Shown here: in pieces, positions 1 to 10,195 of the stretch
Layout of the letters: each line of letters begins with the position of its first letter
Numbering within the stretch: the stretch's first letter is position 1
NCBI GenBank assembly: GCA_041687255.1
Contig: JAWLCL010000002.1
Span: forward strand, 1-64,000
Reading direction: 5' to 3'
Source of the DNA: Mariniphaga sp041687255
Lineage (GTDB): Bacteria; Bacteroidota; Bacteroidia; Bacteroidales; Prolixibacteraceae
DNA length: 64,000 nucleotides
The notes under the pieces: generated by a model
The model's database searches: none
What the model was told of the DNA's origin: nothing
What the model saw: the letters and a program-made list of their open reading frames with translations, nothing else
Made by a program: the position numbers and the translations under genes

Positions 1-1076
1 CCTTAGTAACCAGCAGCGTAACCTACAACCGTGACCTTATTACCTTATTGTTTTGGGTTGTTATTTTTGCTTTTTGATAAGGTAATAGGGTCAGAATTGA
101 TTTTTATATTGACCTGATTACTAAGGTAAACAAACAAAATAAGGTTTTTAATAGGCTGTAAATAGGTTTGGGTACCAGGAAATAATGACTTATTTCTGTA
201 CTTCATATTGTGCCTGAAGTTGATGTCATTGGTAGTTTTCACCTGAAGTTTTGGGCACACTGATATGATGACATCCTTTAGCATTTCATCTGCTCTTGAT
301 TCTCATTAGCAGGATAAATCAGTTGCCGAAAAAGGAGTCTCATGCAATGAGCCCCCGGAAGTAAAAATCGCAATTGCAATCCAAAAACCTTATTTCCACT
401 TATTAAACCTTAGTAACCAGCAGCGTAACCTACAACCGTGACCTTATTACCTTATTGTTTTGGGTTGTTATTTTTGCTTTTTAATAAGGTAATAGGGTCA
501 GAATTGATTTTTATATTGACCTGATTACTAAGGTGAACAAACAAAATAAGGTTTTTAAGAGGCTGTAAATAGGTTTGGGTACCAGGAAATAATGACTTAT
601 TTCTGTACTTCATATTGTGCCTTAAGGTGATGTCAATGGTAGTTTTCACCTGAAGTTTTGGGCACACTGATATGATGACATCCTTTAGCATTTCATCTGC
701 TCTTGATTCTCATTAGCAGGATAAATCAGTTGCCGAAAAAGGAGTCTCATGCAATGAGCCCCCGGAAGTAAAAATCGCAATTGCAATCCAAAAACCTTAT
801 TTCCACTTATTAAACCTTAGTAACCAGCAGCGTAACCTACAACCGTGACCTTATTACCTTATTGTTTTGGGTTGTTATTTTTGCTTTTTAATAAGGTAAT
901 AGGGTCAGAATTGATTTTTATATTGACCTGATTACTAAGGTGAACAAACAAAATAAGGTTTTTAAGAGGCTGTAAATAGGTTTGGGTACCAGGAAATAAT
1001 GACTTATTTCTGTACTTCATATTGTGCCTTAAGGTGATGTCATTGGTAGTTTTCACCTGAAGTTTTCCCAATCAAA
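1..1076. repeat. Tandem array of a 407-bp palindrome-bearing repeat (2.6 copies)
   Basis: The unit starts at 1, 408 and 815; the third copy breaks off near 1066-1076. Copies differ at only a handful of positions. Each begins with nested inverted repeats: outer CCTTAGTAACC (1-11) against GATTACTAAGG (116-126), and inner GACCTTATTACCTTAT (33-48) against ATAAGGTAATAGGGTC (77-92). Related palindromes flank the transposase at 1350-1793 and recur at 9605-9754, where the outer arms have changed together (TAGTAGCC with GGCTACT), as expected if the fold matters. The first copy is cut by the window edge, so the array may extend further left. A short minus-strand reading frame in each copy spans the hairpins and is not taken as a gene. 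Confidence 0.85.
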
Positions 1077-1349
1077 CTTTAGGATGAATCATTTTAATTG
1101 GTTTTTCAATTACAAACATATATATACAATCATGAGGTTGCTTTCCTGTCATTTGGTCGGAGTCGTCTGCCTGCCAAGGTTATGTGGAATATAATATCTT
1201 TAATAAAAACCATATTTTCATTAATTGACTTTAGTAAAAATGCATTTCTATAACAACCATATGCTTACCTCATTACCTTATTTTGTATATTTAATACTTC
1301 CTAACTTTGATAATTATATATTCCATTTTAACTCTTAAAAAAAGTTACC

Positions 1350-1793
1350 ATGAAAATTGAATACAATAACCTTTACACACATTTTATATTTATAACGTAT
1401 CAGAGAATTCCTATGGTTAAACCAGAATCCCGGGAACGTATAGAAAAGTATATTACTGGTATTGTAAATAACAAAGGCTGTAAGATGTATTCTATTTACG
1501 CTAATCCAGAGCACGTTCACTTCTTAATTTCTCGATCACCATCTGTATCTGAGGAGTACATTGCCACAATAATTGCAAACAGTTCCTCAGATTTTATAAA
1601 CGAAAATCATTTGTGCAGCGGAAGGTTTACCTGGCAACAATCAGCTTCCGCTTTTTCAGTCTCGAAAGGTGATATTGAAAGGGTTTGCAAATATATTTTA
1701 AATCAACCGGAACACCACCGTAAAAAGACATTTGAAGAGGAATATAATGAATTTATTCGATTTTATCAGAAAACAATCAATCCCTTTAATTAG
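1350..1793 (+). CDS. HUH/Y1 transposase (IS200/IS605 TnpA-like or REP-associated RAYT)
   Basis: 147 aa, the full length of a Y1 single-strand DNA transposase (PF01797 family). Visible features are the HUH metal-binding motif HVHFLI (His55 and His57), the region FTWQQSASAFSVS that usually precedes the active site, and the likely nucleophile Tyr115 in VCKYILNQPEHH. These enzymes cut and rejoin single-stranded DNA at subterminal hairpins. The gene is flanked by the same palindrome family that makes the tandem array: attaccttatt just upstream (about 1273) and taataaggt plus GGTTACTGAGG just downstream (1795-1845). That arrangement suits either an IS200 element with its own hairpin ends or a RAYT with REP-like substrates. 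No accessory tnpB is present. The frame is intact, so it may be active. Confidence 0.85.
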   Translation: MKIEYNNLYTHFIFITYQRIPMVKPESRERIEKYITGIVNNKGCKMYSIYANPEHVHFLISRSPSVSEEYIATIIANSSSDFINENHLCSGRFTWQQSASAFSVSKGDIERVCKYILNQPEHHRKKTFEEEYNEFIRFYQKTINPFN

Positions 1794-2074
1794 GTAATAA
1801 GGTTTGTTCCAAGTGCTATAGGGCCCTGGTTACTGAGGTGAGCAAAAAAAATAAGGTTTTTTCTTTCCATCAAAAAATATTTTTTTTTATCTCTTTTCAT
1901 TTGATGGCATCTGCATAATATGGGGAGATTGCTTTGCTGCGCGCGCAATGACGGCTCTGTGGCGGGGGCAGCATGCGGCGCAGAAAAAACGATGTTAGAT
2001 GATGAAACATGTGCGCCGCTGAAAACAATTCCCATAAGCCCGCCTGCCTGACACTTCCCTGCCAGTGCCTAAAC
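1794..2074. repeat. Repeat-rich spacer: transposase right flank and 34-bp inverted repeat arm
   Basis: Positions 1795-1860 carry the transposase-flank palindrome (taataaggt; GGTTACTGAGG; ataaggtttttt). Positions 1930-1952 resemble the widespread REP-like sequence in which agattgctt and gcaatgacg form a hairpin. Positions 1946-1979 are a perfect 34-bp inverted copy of 9381-9414 beyond the trehalose locus. The match continues imperfectly to about 2020 (atgaaacatgt against acatgtttcat near 9350). No gene is seen here. Confidence 0.75.
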
Positions 2075-4225
2075 TTATCTGAAATTTCGAAGCAGTACCA
2101 ATGAGCGGTCGCTTACTTCATAAACGCCGTGAACCATTTTATTTTTCTCCGGATTTATTTCTTCTTCCGTATCAACCAGTACTTCCCAGTCGGGTCCTAT
2201 ACCTTCGTAAGGCAAAGTAAATGTAACCGACTCCCAGTGGCTGTTAACAAGTATCAGTAAAATTTCCTCCTGCCTGCCGTTGTCGATTTCTTTCTTATTC
2301 ATCATCACTCCGTTGAGCAGCATGCCCATACTTCGAATGACACTTTCATTCCACTCTTCCTCGCTCATATCGATACCGTCGAGGTTCAGCCAGCGTATGT
2401 CGAGAATGCCTTCCCCGCGAATTCTGCGGTTTTTGAAGTAACGCCGCGGGTGAAGTATTGAGAACTCTTTTCGTATTGAAATTATCCTTTTTGTGAATTC
2501 AAACAGGTTCCGGTGGTTTTCATTCCAGTTCCAGTCCATCCATGAAATCTCATTATCCTGGCAATAAACGTTATTGTTGCCGTTCTGCGTCCGTCCGTAT
2601 TCATCACCGTGGCTGATCATGGGCACGCCCTGGCTCAGCAGCAGGGTTCCCAAAAAATTACGTTTACGCTTCTCACGCAGCTTTACGATATCCGGATCAT
2701 CGGTAGGTCCTTCCACACCGCTGTTCCAGCTGATGTTATGATTTTCGCCATCGTTGTTTCCTTCCTGGTTGTTATCGTTGTGCTTTTCGTTGTAACTCAC
2801 CAAATCGTGCAGGGTAAAACCATCATGGGCAGTGACAAAATTGATGCTCGATGAAGGCAGTTTGCCGTTATCCTGGTACAGATCGCTGCTCCCGCTTAAG
2901 CGGTAGGCCAGTTCACTCACCTGGCTTTCATCGCTGCGCCAGAATTTACGCACCGAATCGCGGTATTTCCCGTTCCATTCGGCCCACAGCACCGGGAAGT
3001 TTCCTACCTGGTAACCGCCTTCACCCAAATCCCAGGGTTCAGCAATGAGCTTAAGCTGTGAAATGGTGGGATCCTGGTGAATGGTGTCCAAAAAAGTAGA
3101 CAGCCGCCCTACGTCGAACAACCCCCTTGCAAGGGCCGATGCAAGATCAAACCGGAAACCGTCGACCTGCATTTCAGTTGCCCAGTAACGAAGACTGTCC
3201 ATGACAAGCTGCAAAGTCCGGCTGCTGAGCATATTAAATGTATTGCCCGTACCGGTATAATCGGTGTAATAGAGGGGCTGCTCCTGTTCGAGCCGGTAGT
3301 AGTGGTGGTTGTCGATACCCCGGAATGCAAGCGTTGGCCCCATATGGTTCCCTTCTGCAGTATGATTGTACACCACATCGAGTATCACTTCAATCCCTGC
3401 TTTGTGATAAGCTTTTACCATTTCCTTGAACTCATTCACCTGTTCTCCGTTCATTCCGCTAGCACTGTATTCGGCATGAGGAGCAAAATAACCAATGGAA
3501 TTATACCCCCAGTAGTTGGTGAGCCCCTTGTCGAGCAAAAACTTGTTATGGGTAAAATGGTGGATGGGCATAAGCTCTATGGCATTAATTCCCAATTCCT
3601 TGAAATAATCGATCACCACCGGGTTAGCCAACCCTTTATAAGTGCCGCGTTCCTCTTCAGGGATCCCGGGATGCTGTGCCGTAAATCCTTTTACATGAAG
3701 TTCATAAATAATGGAGTTATGCATCGGGATACTGGGTTTCTTAATATCTTCCCAATCGAACCGGGTATCTATTACAACCGATTTATTCATGTGAGGAGCA
3801 CTGTCAACACCATTCTTTTTAAATTTATCCTTCTTGTCATCCTTGCTGAACTCGTAATCGAACATGCTTTCTTTAACGTTTATGCGCCCGGTAATCGCAT
3901 AGGCATAAGGATCGATTAAAAGCTTCTGCGGATTAAAACGGAATCCCTTTCTGGGCTGATATTTTCCAAAAACCCTGTATCCAAAAAGCTGCCCGGGTTT
4001 GATGCCGGGAAGATAAGCATGCCACACATAGTCGGTAACTTCATAAAAATCGATATGGGTATACTCCTGTTCATCATCTGAATTGTTAAATAAACACAGC
4101 CTTACCCCTGTAGCATTTTCACTGAAAAGGGCAAAATTCACCCCTTCCCCGTCATAATTCGCACCCAGTGGATAGGGTTTCCCTGGTAAAACTTCACCTT
4201 CGTACGGTTTAATTTTGTTACTCAT
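2075..4225 (-). CDS. glgX: Glycogen debranching enzyme GlgX/TreX (isoamylase-type GH13)
   Basis: 716 aa, full length. It hydrolyses alpha-1,6 branch points of glycogen or of malto-oligosaccharides trimmed from it. An N-terminal CBM48/isoamylase domain (about 10-110) precedes the GH13 barrel. The four conserved regions are present: DVVYNHT (283-289), GFRFDLA with nucleophile Asp360, IAEPWD with acid/base Glu396, and FVTAHDG with Asp468. The C-terminal beta domain starts near 600. It is divergent from treZ, separated by a 190-bp intergenic region that should hold both promoters. Its place beside treZ-treY indicates the TreX role: supplying linear chains for trehalose synthesis. Start ATG at 4225 follows an A/T-rich leader without a Shine-Dalgarno, as is normal here. 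Confidence 0.95.
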   Translation of the reverse strand: MSNKIKPYEGEVLPGKPYPLGANYDGEGVNFALFSENATGVRLCLFNNSDDEQEYTHIDFYEVTDYVWHAYLPGIKPGQLFGYRVFGKYQPRKGFRFNPQKLLIDPYAYAITGRINVKESMFDYEFSKDDKKDKFKKNGVDSAPHMNKSVVIDTRFDWEDIKKPSIPMHNSIIYELHVKGFTAQHPGIPEEERGTYKGLANPVVIDYFKELGINAIELMPIHHFTHNKFLLDKGLTNYWGYNSIGYFAPHAEYSASGMNGEQVNEFKEMVKAYHKAGIEVILDVVYNHTAEGNHMGPTLAFRGIDNHHYYRLEQEQPLYYTDYTGTGNTFNMLSSRTLQLVMDSLRYWATEMQVDGFRFDLASALARGLFDVGRLSTFLDTIHQDPTISQLKLIAEPWDLGEGGYQVGNFPVLWAEWNGKYRDSVRKFWRSDESQVSELAYRLSGSSDLYQDNGKLPSSSINFVTAHDGFTLHDLVSYNEKHNDNNQEGNNDGENHNISWNSGVEGPTDDPDIVKLREKRKRNFLGTLLLSQGVPMISHGDEYGRTQNGNNNVYCQDNEISWMDWNWNENHRNLFEFTKRIISIRKEFSILHPRRYFKNRRIRGEGILDIRWLNLDGIDMSEEEWNESVIRSMGMLLNGVMMNKKEIDNGRQEEILLILVNSHWESVTFTLPYEGIGPDWEVLVDTEEEINPEKNKMVHGVYEVSDRSLVLLRNFR

Positions 4226-4415
4226 TTATTATTAATCGTTTCGGGAATATTCATTAATTATATGCTCAATTCATATAACATTACTGTTAATTTATTGTTG
4301 AACAAAGCAGAACTTTATTCTGTTAAAAATACATTCTGAATAAATGAATTACCCCTTTTGGGCGCCCTGAAAAAAGGCGCTGAAATGAGTTCCTGGAATA
4401 AAAACATGCTAACAA

Positions 4416-6248
4416 ATGATGTACAAAACACTATTCCCCACATTTCCTGAAAAAACTACCTGCCGGTTCGATGTTTGGGCGCCTAAGGCAAAAACACTTA
4501 AACTTATAATCGAGGGTCATGATAAACCCTATGAAATGAAAAAAGAAGCTTTTGGCTACTGGACAGTCTCCGTTGAAAACGCAGCACCGGGACTGCGCTA
4601 CAAATACCAGATAAATAATACCGACAGCTTTCCTGATCCGGCATCTCTTTCTCAACCCGATGGAGTCCATGGCGCTTCGGAAGTCATCGATTTAAATGAT
4701 TTTAACTGGACCGACAACAATTGGGCAAACATTCCCCTGAAGCAGATGATTCAATACGAACTGCATACCGGTACCTTCACGCCTCAAGGCGATTTTAAAG
4801 GAATACGTTCAAAGCTCGATTACCTGAAGCATTTGGGTATAAACACCATTGAACTGCTTCCGGTGGCGCAGTTCAGCGGCGAACGCAACTGGGGATACGA
4901 CGGGGTGTATCCGTTTGCCGTACAGAATTCATACGGAGGAGCAAAAGAATTAATGGCGCTCGTTAACGAGTGCCATCAAAAAGGAATTGCAGTGATAATG
5001 GACGTGGTTTACAACCATTTCGGGCCTGAAGGAAATTACACAGGTAATTTTGGTCATTATTTCACCGGCAATTATTCCACTCCCTGGGGTCAGGCAGTCA
5101 ACTTCGACGGAAATCATTCCGATGGAGTGCGTAACTATTTCGTGCAAAATGCCCTTATGTGGCTTCGCGACTTTCACATGGACGGTTTGCGTCTGGACGC
5201 GGTTCATGCCATATATGATTTCAGCGCGAGGCATATCATGCAGGAACTGTCGGAAAAAACCAGTGAACTTTCTGCTGATACCGGCCGTAACTATTACCTG
5301 ATAGCCGAATCGCACCTGAACGATGTCCGCTACATCAATCCTGCTTCCATTGGAGGATATGGATTGAACGCCCAATGGACCGACGACTTCCACCATGCCG
5401 TCCATACTTTGGTGACGGGGGAAAAGAGAGGATATTATATGGATTTCGGCAAACCCCGGCAGTTGTCGAAAGCAATAAAAGAAGTTTTTATTTTTAATGG
5501 TAAATATTCGGAGTACCGTCAAAAAACCTACGGCAATTCAGCAAGAAACAATCCGGGAGAACAGTTTGTAATCTTTTCTCAAAACCACGACCAGGTGGGA
5601 AACCGCTTACACGGCGACAGGCTGATTACCCTGTCCGACTTTGAAACGGCAAAAGTTATTGCCGGCATCCTGTTCCTGACTCCAAATATCCCAATGCTGT
5701 TTATGGGCCAGGAATACGGCGAACGAAAACCATTCAACTACTTTGTAAGCCACCTCGACCCGGAATTAAACCGGCTGGTCAGGGAAGGCCGCAAAAAGGA
5801 ATTCAGCAGTTTCTTTGATGAAAATGTTGAAGCTCCCGTGCCTGATAACCCTGAAACATTTGAAGCATCAAAATTATCGTGGAACATCGACAGCGATGAA
5901 GAAAAAAAAGCAATGTTCGAATGCTACCGTCAACTTATCGATCTTCGTAAAAATCATCCGGTACTGAAAATCCCCGATAAGACAAACCTGCGCATCACAG
6001 AGGATGATAACTTTTTTGTCATGGAACGATGGCAGGGGGAAAACCGGATCATCGCAGGAATAAATTTCAGCAACCGGCAAAAAAAACTGGTTATCCCTGC
6101 CGATTACCATTCTTCCCTGAAGAAAATATTCGACTCAAACGATGAACGGTGGAAAGGAACCGGGGAAGTCAGCCCCGATATTATTACAGGAAATGAAGAC
6201 GTCAATATACAGGAACGTTCATTTTTAATCTATTCCACTACTTATTAA
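4416..6248 (+). CDS. treZ: Malto-oligosyltrehalose trehalohydrolase TreZ
   Basis: 610 aa GH13 enzyme that releases free trehalose from maltooligosyltrehalose made by TreY. An N-terminal CBM48-like domain (about 15-95) is followed by the barrel with DVVYNHFGPEG (196-206), GLRLDAVHA (nucleophile Asp261), IAESHLND (Glu298) and FSQNHDQVGNR (Asp392). FSQNHDQVGNR in region IV separates TreZ from glycogen branching enzymes. It is first in a plus-strand pair with treY, with a 34-bp gap, and divergent from glgX. The first ATG (4416) is followed at once by a second, so the start is uncertain by one codon. Confidence 0.95.
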   Translation: MMYKTLFPTFPEKTTCRFDVWAPKAKTLKLIIEGHDKPYEMKKEAFGYWTVSVENAAPGLRYKYQINNTDSFPDPASLSQPDGVHGASEVIDLNDFNWTDNNWANIPLKQMIQYELHTGTFTPQGDFKGIRSKLDYLKHLGINTIELLPVAQFSGERNWGYDGVYPFAVQNSYGGAKELMALVNECHQKGIAVIMDVVYNHFGPEGNYTGNFGHYFTGNYSTPWGQAVNFDGNHSDGVRNYFVQNALMWLRDFHMDGLRLDAVHAIYDFSARHIMQELSEKTSELSADTGRNYYLIAESHLNDVRYINPASIGGYGLNAQWTDDFHHAVHTLVTGEKRGYYMDFGKPRQLSKAIKEVFIFNGKYSEYRQKTYGNSARNNPGEQFVIFSQNHDQVGNRLHGDRLITLSDFETAKVIAGILFLTPNIPMLFMGQEYGERKPFNYFVSHLDPELNRLVREGRKKEFSSFFDENVEAPVPDNPETFEASKLSWNIDSDEEKKAMFECYRQLIDLRKNHPVLKIPDKTNLRITEDDNFFVMERWQGENRIIAGINFSNRQKKLVIPADYHSSLKKIFDSNDERWKGTGEVSPDIITGNEDVNIQERSFLIYSTTY

Positions 6249-6282
6249 AATTAATGCTCAACAAGTTAAAATAACTATTGCA

Positions 6283-8970
6283 ATGTTTAACCCAATATCC
6301 ACTTACCGGCTTCAGTTCAATGCGAATTTCAGGCTGGAAAATGCTGAAATCCTTCTTCCCTACCTCTACAAATCAGGCATTAAAACCATATATGCGTCAC
6401 CTGTACTGGGAGCAGCTAAAGGGAGCAACCACGGATACGACGTGACAAATCCCCTGGTTGTAAATCCTGAATTAGGCACCCCCGAAGATTTTGAACGGCT
6501 GTTGCAAAAAGTGCACGATTACAATATGGGATGGATACAGGATATCGTCCCAAATCATATGGCGTATTCAACAGAAAACCCATGGATATATGATGTGCTG
6601 GAAAAGGGGAAAGATTCAGAATTCTATGAATTTTTTGACATCGTAGAAAATCATCCCGACCCGGATTTGAAAAATAAGCTGATGCTTCCGTTTTTTGGCA
6701 AACCGCTCGATGAAATGATTGGGGATGATGAACTGTCGGTTGTTTTCGGCCCCCGCGGATTTAAACTAAAATATTTTGACAATGAATACCCGCTTTCGGT
6801 ACCCGCTTATGCAAAAGTATTGGTTGCCGGCGGGGAAATTCCCCTCCCGGCTCCGGCAGCTGATTTCATTGATGAGACAAATGTAATCCATGATTTTGAT
6901 GAAAAAAGACAAAAGCTTGCAGCAGCACATTCCGAATCGGCAGAATTCAGGGAATATATAACCGAATGCCTGAAGAACATCAACAGCAGTCGTGATAAGC
7001 TGAAAGAAGTGGCCGATGCACTTTATTATTACCCTTCCTTCTGGCGTGATACGGAAAACAAAATCAACTACCGCAGGTTCTTTACAATCAACAGCCTGAT
7101 TTGCCTGAACATGCAAAACAAAAAGGTATTTGATAAACACCACCGGCTGATTGAACAGTGGATAAAAAACAAACTTATTGATGGAATACGGGTTGATCAT
7201 ATCGACGGCTTGTTCAATCCGACAGAATATCTCGAAAGGCTGCGGAATCTTGCCGGAGAGGATGTTCCAATTTATGTGGAAAAAATTCTTGAGGAAGATG
7301 AAACGCTGCCCCCGCACTGGACCGTTCAGGGCTCAACCGGGTACGATTTTTTGAGCCTTGTGAATAACCTGCTTACAAACCGCGACAATGGTCCGGTTTT
7401 TAACTCATTTTACAACGACTGGATTCATAAAAAAACGTCCTATGATAATGTTTTTGACAGTAAAAACCGGTTCATCCTTTACAAGCGGCTTGCAGGGGAA
7501 CTCGATAACCTTACACGCCGGTGTCTTAATTTGCAGCCCGTGATTCAACAGAGACCTGAGGAGCAAAATGTAAGAGCTGCCATCGGTGAGTTTTTGGTGG
7601 CCTGCCCGGTTTATAAGGTGTACAATTCTCCCTCAAAATTCATGGACTACGATACCAGCATGGTGAAAATGATTGGCGACACAGCCATAAAGAAAAATCC
7701 GGATAACAAGGGTACCCTTAAGATGCTGATTGATTTGTTTTTGCTGAAACTTCCGGGTAGCAGGAATGAAGTAAAACAGGTGGATGCCTTTTTCAGGCGC
7801 TGCATGCAATTTGCAGGGCCTCTTATGGCCAAAGGTATTGAAGATACGGCTTTTTATTCATTCAACCCGTTCATTGTTCATAACGAGGTGGGTGATTCTC
7901 CCGGCTATTTCGGCATCAGCAGTGAAAAGTTTCACCAGGCCATGGAAGAGCGCCTCAAAAATATGCCCTTATCGATGAATGCCCTTTCAACCCATGACAC
8001 AAAACGCGGGGAAGATGCCCGTGCCCGGTTAAATGTATTAAGCGACATGCCCGTCGACTGGATGGAAGAAACCCGTCAATGGAGGGAACTGAACAAAAAA
8101 TATAAAACACAGGTTGAGGACAGGGAAATCCCTTCCCCCAACGATGAATACCTGATTTACCAGGTACTGTGCGCCCATCTGCCCATGAATGGCAAAGCCG
8201 ATGCTTCCTTCCTGGACCGGTTGCACGAATACCTCATAAAAGCAATGCGGGAGGCAAAGGTTAATTCATCATGGAGCAACCCCGATGAAAATTACGAAAA
8301 CGAAACACTCGGTTTTATTAACCGGATATTTTCGGACGATTCCGAATTTCCGGCGCGGCTGGCAAGTTTTATGGAGGAACTGATCCCCCACGGAATAGTT
8401 AATTCCATCACTCAAATCATCCTTAAAAACACCGTTCCCGGGGTACCCGACACCTTCCAGGGTACCGAATACTGGAACCTGAGTTTTGTTGATCCCGATA
8501 ACCGCCGGCCGGTGGATTACCTTAAACTGTCGGAAAATCTCGAAGAATTGGAAAAGGATTACTCGGCTGACCCGGAAGAACTGGCTGAACGGCTTTTCAG
8601 TAATCCCCTGACAGGAAAACTTAAGCAATGGGTTACCTGGCTTACCCTGAAAGAGCGGCTTGATTACCCCGACCTTTTTCTGAAGGGAAGTTACATCCCG
8701 CTGAAGGTTATCGGCAAATACCACAAAAGGGTAATTGCCTTCTACCGCAGCCACCACAGTCAGCAGCTGGTAGTTATCCTGCCTTTAAGCACTGCCACCC
8801 TTGTGGGTGACTACCTTTGGGAAGATACCCAAATCAGGCTGCCCGAACCCGTTCCGTCAACAATGGTTAACCTGCTGACAGGAACAACCGTTGAAACAGC
8901 CCGGACGCTGAACCTTGAAGAGGCATTCGATATTGTTCCATTTGCAGTGCTGAGAAATCAGCAGGAGTGA
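6283..8970 (+). CDS. treY: Maltooligosyl trehalose synthase TreY
   Basis: 895 aa GH13 intramolecular transglucosylase. It converts the reducing-end alpha-1,4 bond of a maltodextrin to the alpha,alpha-1,1 bond of trehalose. Motifs: PNHMAY (90-95), GIRVDHIDGL (nucleophile Asp305), YVEKILEEDE (acid/base Glu333), and STHDTKRGED near 568. The long insert between regions I and II (about 110-290) is typical of TreY. Cotranscribed with treZ and ends the trehalose operon. With GlgX it completes the TreX-TreY-TreZ route from glycogen to trehalose, usually a stress or osmolyte pathway. Confidence 0.95.
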   Translation: MFNPISTYRLQFNANFRLENAEILLPYLYKSGIKTIYASPVLGAAKGSNHGYDVTNPLVVNPELGTPEDFERLLQKVHDYNMGWIQDIVPNHMAYSTENPWIYDVLEKGKDSEFYEFFDIVENHPDPDLKNKLMLPFFGKPLDEMIGDDELSVVFGPRGFKLKYFDNEYPLSVPAYAKVLVAGGEIPLPAPAADFIDETNVIHDFDEKRQKLAAAHSESAEFREYITECLKNINSSRDKLKEVADALYYYPSFWRDTENKINYRRFFTINSLICLNMQNKKVFDKHHRLIEQWIKNKLIDGIRVDHIDGLFNPTEYLERLRNLAGEDVPIYVEKILEEDETLPPHWTVQGSTGYDFLSLVNNLLTNRDNGPVFNSFYNDWIHKKTSYDNVFDSKNRFILYKRLAGELDNLTRRCLNLQPVIQQRPEEQNVRAAIGEFLVACPVYKVYNSPSKFMDYDTSMVKMIGDTAIKKNPDNKGTLKMLIDLFLLKLPGSRNEVKQVDAFFRRCMQFAGPLMAKGIEDTAFYSFNPFIVHNEVGDSPGYFGISSEKFHQAMEERLKNMPLSMNALSTHDTKRGEDARARLNVLSDMPVDWMEETRQWRELNKKYKTQVEDREIPSPNDEYLIYQVLCAHLPMNGKADASFLDRLHEYLIKAMREAKVNSSWSNPDENYENETLGFINRIFSDDSEFPARLASFMEELIPHGIVNSITQIILKNTVPGVPDTFQGTEYWNLSFVDPDNRRPVDYLKLSENLEELEKDYSADPEELAERLFSNPLTGKLKQWVTWLTLKERLDYPDLFLKGSYIPLKVIGKYHKRVIAFYRSHHSQQLVVILPLSTATLVGDYLWEDTQIRLPEPVPSTMVNLLTGTTVETARTLNLEEAFDIVPFAVLRNQQE

Positions 8971-9164
8971 TTTTTGAATTCTTTGTTCCTGCATGCACAC
9001 AATCGCGTTGCAGAAATTATTTATTCACTGAAAACAACAATAAAAGACCATACCCCGGCCGTATCAAATTCGGTAAAACGCGAATTTAATACGACTTTGG
9101 TATGGAGTATATACGGCTTTGAAACGGAAATTTCATCATGGGAAGATGATATTTAAATTAGCAG

Positions 9165-9850
9165 GAGCATTTCAACAGTATCTGTCATTTCACTTCATGG
9201 CCGTCATTGGTATCTGTCAGTTGCCGGAGAAGCTATCTCAGTCAGTGATCAGCCGGCAGTAAAAACCACAGCCGCTTATAAAAAACCTTATTTCCTCTAC
9301 CCATACCTGTCATATAACAAATTAAAGGGAGGCATTGTCTGCGGCATACATGTTTCATTCTATAACCAGGTTTTTTCTATGCCGCATGCTGCCCCCGCCA
9401 CAGAGCCGTCATTGAGAGTTTTCACCCAAAATTTTGGGCGCAATGAAATGATGACACTTTTCAGCACTACCTTTGCTCTTGATTCAAATTAGCAGGATAA
9501 TTCCGACTGTACCTTTCAGTTGCCGGTGAAGATGTCTCTTTCAATGAGTAGCCGGCAGGAAAAACCATAACCGCTTATCAAAAACCTTATTTCCCTTTCC
9601 CAAACCTTAGTAGCCCGCAATATAACCCACATCCGCGACCTTATTACCTTATTAATTTGAGTAATTATTATACATTTCATTATCGGAAAACAAGAAAATA
9701 CGTAAATAAGGGAATAAGGTTTGGATTGAAAATATATCGCTCTGGCTACTGAGGTGAACAAATAAAATAAGGTTTTCAAGAAATTATGGATATGTTTAGG
9801 CACAATGAAATAATGACTTTATTCAGCACTACCATTGCTCTCGATTCTAC
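9165..9850. repeat. Diverged copies of the left-end repeat family
   Basis: Three blocks of the 407-bp unit recur in diverged form: cagttgccgg...ccggcagtaaaaacc at about 9217-9268; the ttttcacc...ttttgggcgcaatgaaatgatgacac block at 9418-9460, followed by cagttgccgg at 9517; and a nested palindrome at 9605-9754. In the last, CCTTAGTAGCC (9605-9615) pairs with GGCTACTGAGG (9744-9754), and GACCTTATTACCTTATT (9637-9653) pairs with AATAAGGGAATAAGGTT (9705-9721). Positions 9381-9414 form the second arm of the 34-bp inverted repeat at 1946-1979. No convincing gene lies between 8971 and 10195; this repeat field fills most of it. Confidence 0.8.
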
Positions 9851-10007
9851 ATAATACACTCGTTAAAGGGTTAGTGGTTTCATTCCTGATTACGAGCCTA
9901 ATTCAAGAAAAGTATGTGACTGATGATTAGCAACTTGGAAGGTAATTTCATTGGTAACCCCTGCACCTTTAAAAGGAAGCTGTGCGTATCATGCAACATT
10001 TACTTGC

Positions 10008-10113
10008 ATCAGGGTATAAACCTTCGCGTATTATATGCGGGATGAAGCCTGCCTGCCTGACCGGACAGGCAGGCTTCGCCCCGCCTGCAATAGGCGAAGG
10101 GTTGTTCCCTGAT
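10008..10113. repeat. 106-nt long imperfect palindrome (MITE-like or terminator element)
   Basis: Successive arms pair across one centre: ATCAGGG (10008-10014) with CCCTGAT (10107-10113), CCTTCGC with GCGAAGG, GCGGG with CCCGC, and GAAGCCTGCCTG with CAGGCAGGCTTC. The apical loop is near 10057-10066. It lies 83 bp beyond the stop of the minus-strand phosphate transporter, so it could end that transcript. Its size and layered stems look more like a palindromic mobile element than an ordinary terminator. Confidence 0.65.
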
Positions 10114-10195
10114 AAAGGTCTGTGCTTACTTCCAGTAAAGCTCTTCTATTCAGATGTGTAGGCCGCATAAAAGGCTCCCTTGGAGGTTAAAGCCT

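Noticed and set aside
45..1071. Minus-strand reading frames of about 70-79 codons repeated in each tandem unit
   Set aside because: They cross the nested palindromes, and the copies are nearly identical DNA, so their preservation says nothing about coding. No domain or signal is visible.
3077..3919. Long reading frame opposite glgX
   Set aside because: Antisense shadow of a conserved enzyme gene with all catalytic motifs on the other strand.
8974..9156. A 60-codon frame after treY starting at TTG
   Set aside because: Weak start, no family, and it runs into the repeat field.
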